From the NCBI GenBank assembly GCA_051453625.1, contig JBOZIK010000001.1, positions 125,572,393 through 125,620,887 on the forward strand: a stretch of 48,495 nt of DNA. Direction: 5' to 3'. Below are positions 47,112-48,495 of the stretch, one piece after another. A program made the position numbers and the translations under genes. The notes below the pieces were generated by a model. It saw only the letters and a program-made list of their open reading frames with translations. It did not search any database and was not told the DNA's origin. The DNA comes from Welwitschia mirabilis (taxonomy: Eukaryota; Gnetophyta; Gnetopsida; Welwitschiales). Each line of letters opens with the position of its first letter. Within the stretch, counting starts at the first letter, position 1.

Positions 47112-47914
47112 TGTTAGGAGATAAGAATGCCTAAAAATGGAGAGAACAAAATTTCCAAATCATAAATTTTATCTCTCTTTTTTTCTTATTCAACAAAAAG
47201 CTTACTTAAATAGGCAAATACACCACTAGGATTTTCACGTATTCTTAGGCATGGAACCATGGTGTATACTAGCCTTAGCAGTTCCCCCTTTAACATGGGA
47301 ATCTGCTCTCTTCCGAAGGAAAACTAGAGTGCATAGGGGAAAATCTTGGAAATGTAGCCTACAATAAAACCTCCATAAAGGAATTGCCATGTGAAGGAAC
47401 TACTTCATAAAAGAAGTAGTCAATTTACTACTACACATCTCATATCAGATAGGCTTATTCTTGTGCATTACACATCTTGTGATGCTAGGTCAAAATATGT
47501 CCTACACATCCCATAGTACTAGGCTATATTTTTACTATACATCTCGTAGTACTAGGATTAGATGTGAATTCAGTCAAAGACTCAAAAACGAAATGAAGTC
47601 TATGATGCAGAAATGAAAAATGAGTTTGACTTAAGTCATTGTCAATCCAATCTTTAATTAAAATATTGAAACTTCTCTCAATCAGGTATCTTTGTTTGAG
47701 TAGCAGATGTTGATTTTATGGTCAGATGATGTACTAGTGTAATGACTTCATGATGTATAAGTTTCTTAATTTTATGAACCAACTCCCACATACCATTTTC
47801 TACAAAAGCATGGTATTCTTCTTTTATGGCTTAGAGATGTAAAATGATGTCTTTTAGAGAAGTTGGTTTACCATTAAAAATTAAATGAAGCTCATTAACA
47901 TCATTATTGACAAA
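47112..47914. mobile_element. LTR-like sequence with copia-like coding fragment
   Basis: TGTTAGGAGATAAG at 47112 has the look of an LTR start and interrupts element B. 47425-47570 contains four imperfect copies of TACACATC...TAGG. On the minus strand at about 47885-47770 the reading GKPTSLKDIILHL, then AIKEEYHAFVENGMWELV resembles the start of the copia polymerase region, but the rest is not recognisable. No second LTR is in the window. Confidence 0.4.
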
Positions 47915-48495
47915 TGTGAATCGACCCTAGAGGGGGGTGAATAGGTCCTTTTGAATTTCTATCTTCTTGGTATTCAATAACCTACAAAAACCAATATACA
48001 AATATATACTAAAATAGGGTATATACTGGTGAATAGACACCACCCTTCAGCCTTGTAGACTCCTTGTTCTAGCTGGCATGTATTAACTCAAATGATTGGT
48101 TTTCAGGCTTACCAAATAACCTTTCACAACTAATGAGGATTTTGTAACTTATCCTCAACCAAGAATAAAGGAAAGTGAGATGGATGCACAAATTCATAGA
48201 TGTGTTCTCTAAGGCACAGCTATTTTTTTTGCAATGTGGTGTAATAATGCAAGTACAACAGGAATCTGAATCTTTTAAGAAAAGTTCAGATATGCGAGTG
48301 AAATGTATATCAATTCCAGTTCTATCTCAGATCTATTAATAATCGTGTGTCTTTCTAGTGTTTAGAGGAAGGCTTTTACAATAGAGGGAAATCATGAAAC
48401 CGTTTACCCTCAAGGAAAGGAACCATTACAAATTTTTAAGGAACCATTGCGCTTTTTTGATGAACCGTAGTATTCATAACAGATATAATTTTTTG
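47915..48495. repeat. LTR-like repeat, copy 2 (partial, cut by window end)
   Basis: Starts TGTGAATCGACCCTAGAGG and follows copy 1 (24980 on) through the shared phrases to GAACCATTGCGC near 48440. It carries an extra stretch of about 50 bases near 47975-48030 that copy 1 lacks. The part that would hold the GGTCGCCC words lies beyond the window. Confidence 0.78.

Overview
This window is eukaryotic nuclear DNA. It is almost certainly from a seed plant with a large, retrotransposon-filled genome. It is very AT-rich, and no intact host gene, rRNA gene, tRNA gene or bacterial-type feature can be supported. The recognisable content is decayed retroelements of types typical of plants: Ty1/copia, Ty3/gypsy primed by initiator tRNA-Met, a two-ORF LINE-1 with DUF4283 and a zf-RVT-like end, and gypsy-like elements with a primer site resembling tRNA-Asp. 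I cannot name the species. Every coding remnant is broken by stops and frameshifts, so coding entries are given as pseudogenes.

Layout. 1-2.5 kb: a minus-strand Ty1/copia polyprotein relic (gag zinc knuckle, protease, integrase, start of reverse transcriptase), cut by the window edge. 2.5-5.1 kb: nothing recognised. 5.1-11.2 kb: a nearly full-length minus-strand LINE-1 (ORF1, endonuclease, reverse transcriptase, C-terminal Cys/His region), with a less AT-rich possible 5' UTR to 11.8 kb. 11.8-16.2 kb: anonymous AT-rich DNA with a 152-bp tandem duplication, a decayed 5S-rRNA-like segment, a CT microsatellite and a hairpin. 16.2-17.4 kb: a second LINE of another clade (plus strand) carrying a GT microsatellite. 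18.76-23.57 kb: a plus-strand Ty3/gypsy internal region from primer site to integrase C-terminus. 24.56-27.12 kb: a small minus-strand LTR element with both LTRs and a primer site but no recognised coding, apparently interrupted by a separate LTR-like repeat whose second copy begins at 47.9 kb. 27.1-32.3 kb: nothing recognised. 32.28-38.7 kb and 39.5-47.1 kb: two related minus-strand LTR elements (called A and B here) without pol. They have LTRs of about 1.35-1.43 kb, a shared polypurine/LTR junction and a shared decayed ORF. 47.1-48.5 kb: further LTR-like and copia-like fragments.

The main points are these. (1) All three long N runs look like assembly artefacts: two are flanked by exact duplicated ends, and the third sits where a conserved reverse transcriptase reads through with no residue missing. 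(2) Elements A and B form a pair of large, pol-less retrotransposon derivatives that may be an undescribed family. (3) Four catalytic-site Asp positions in three unrelated elements have become Asn by apparent G-to-A change, as expected from long methylation-driven decay.
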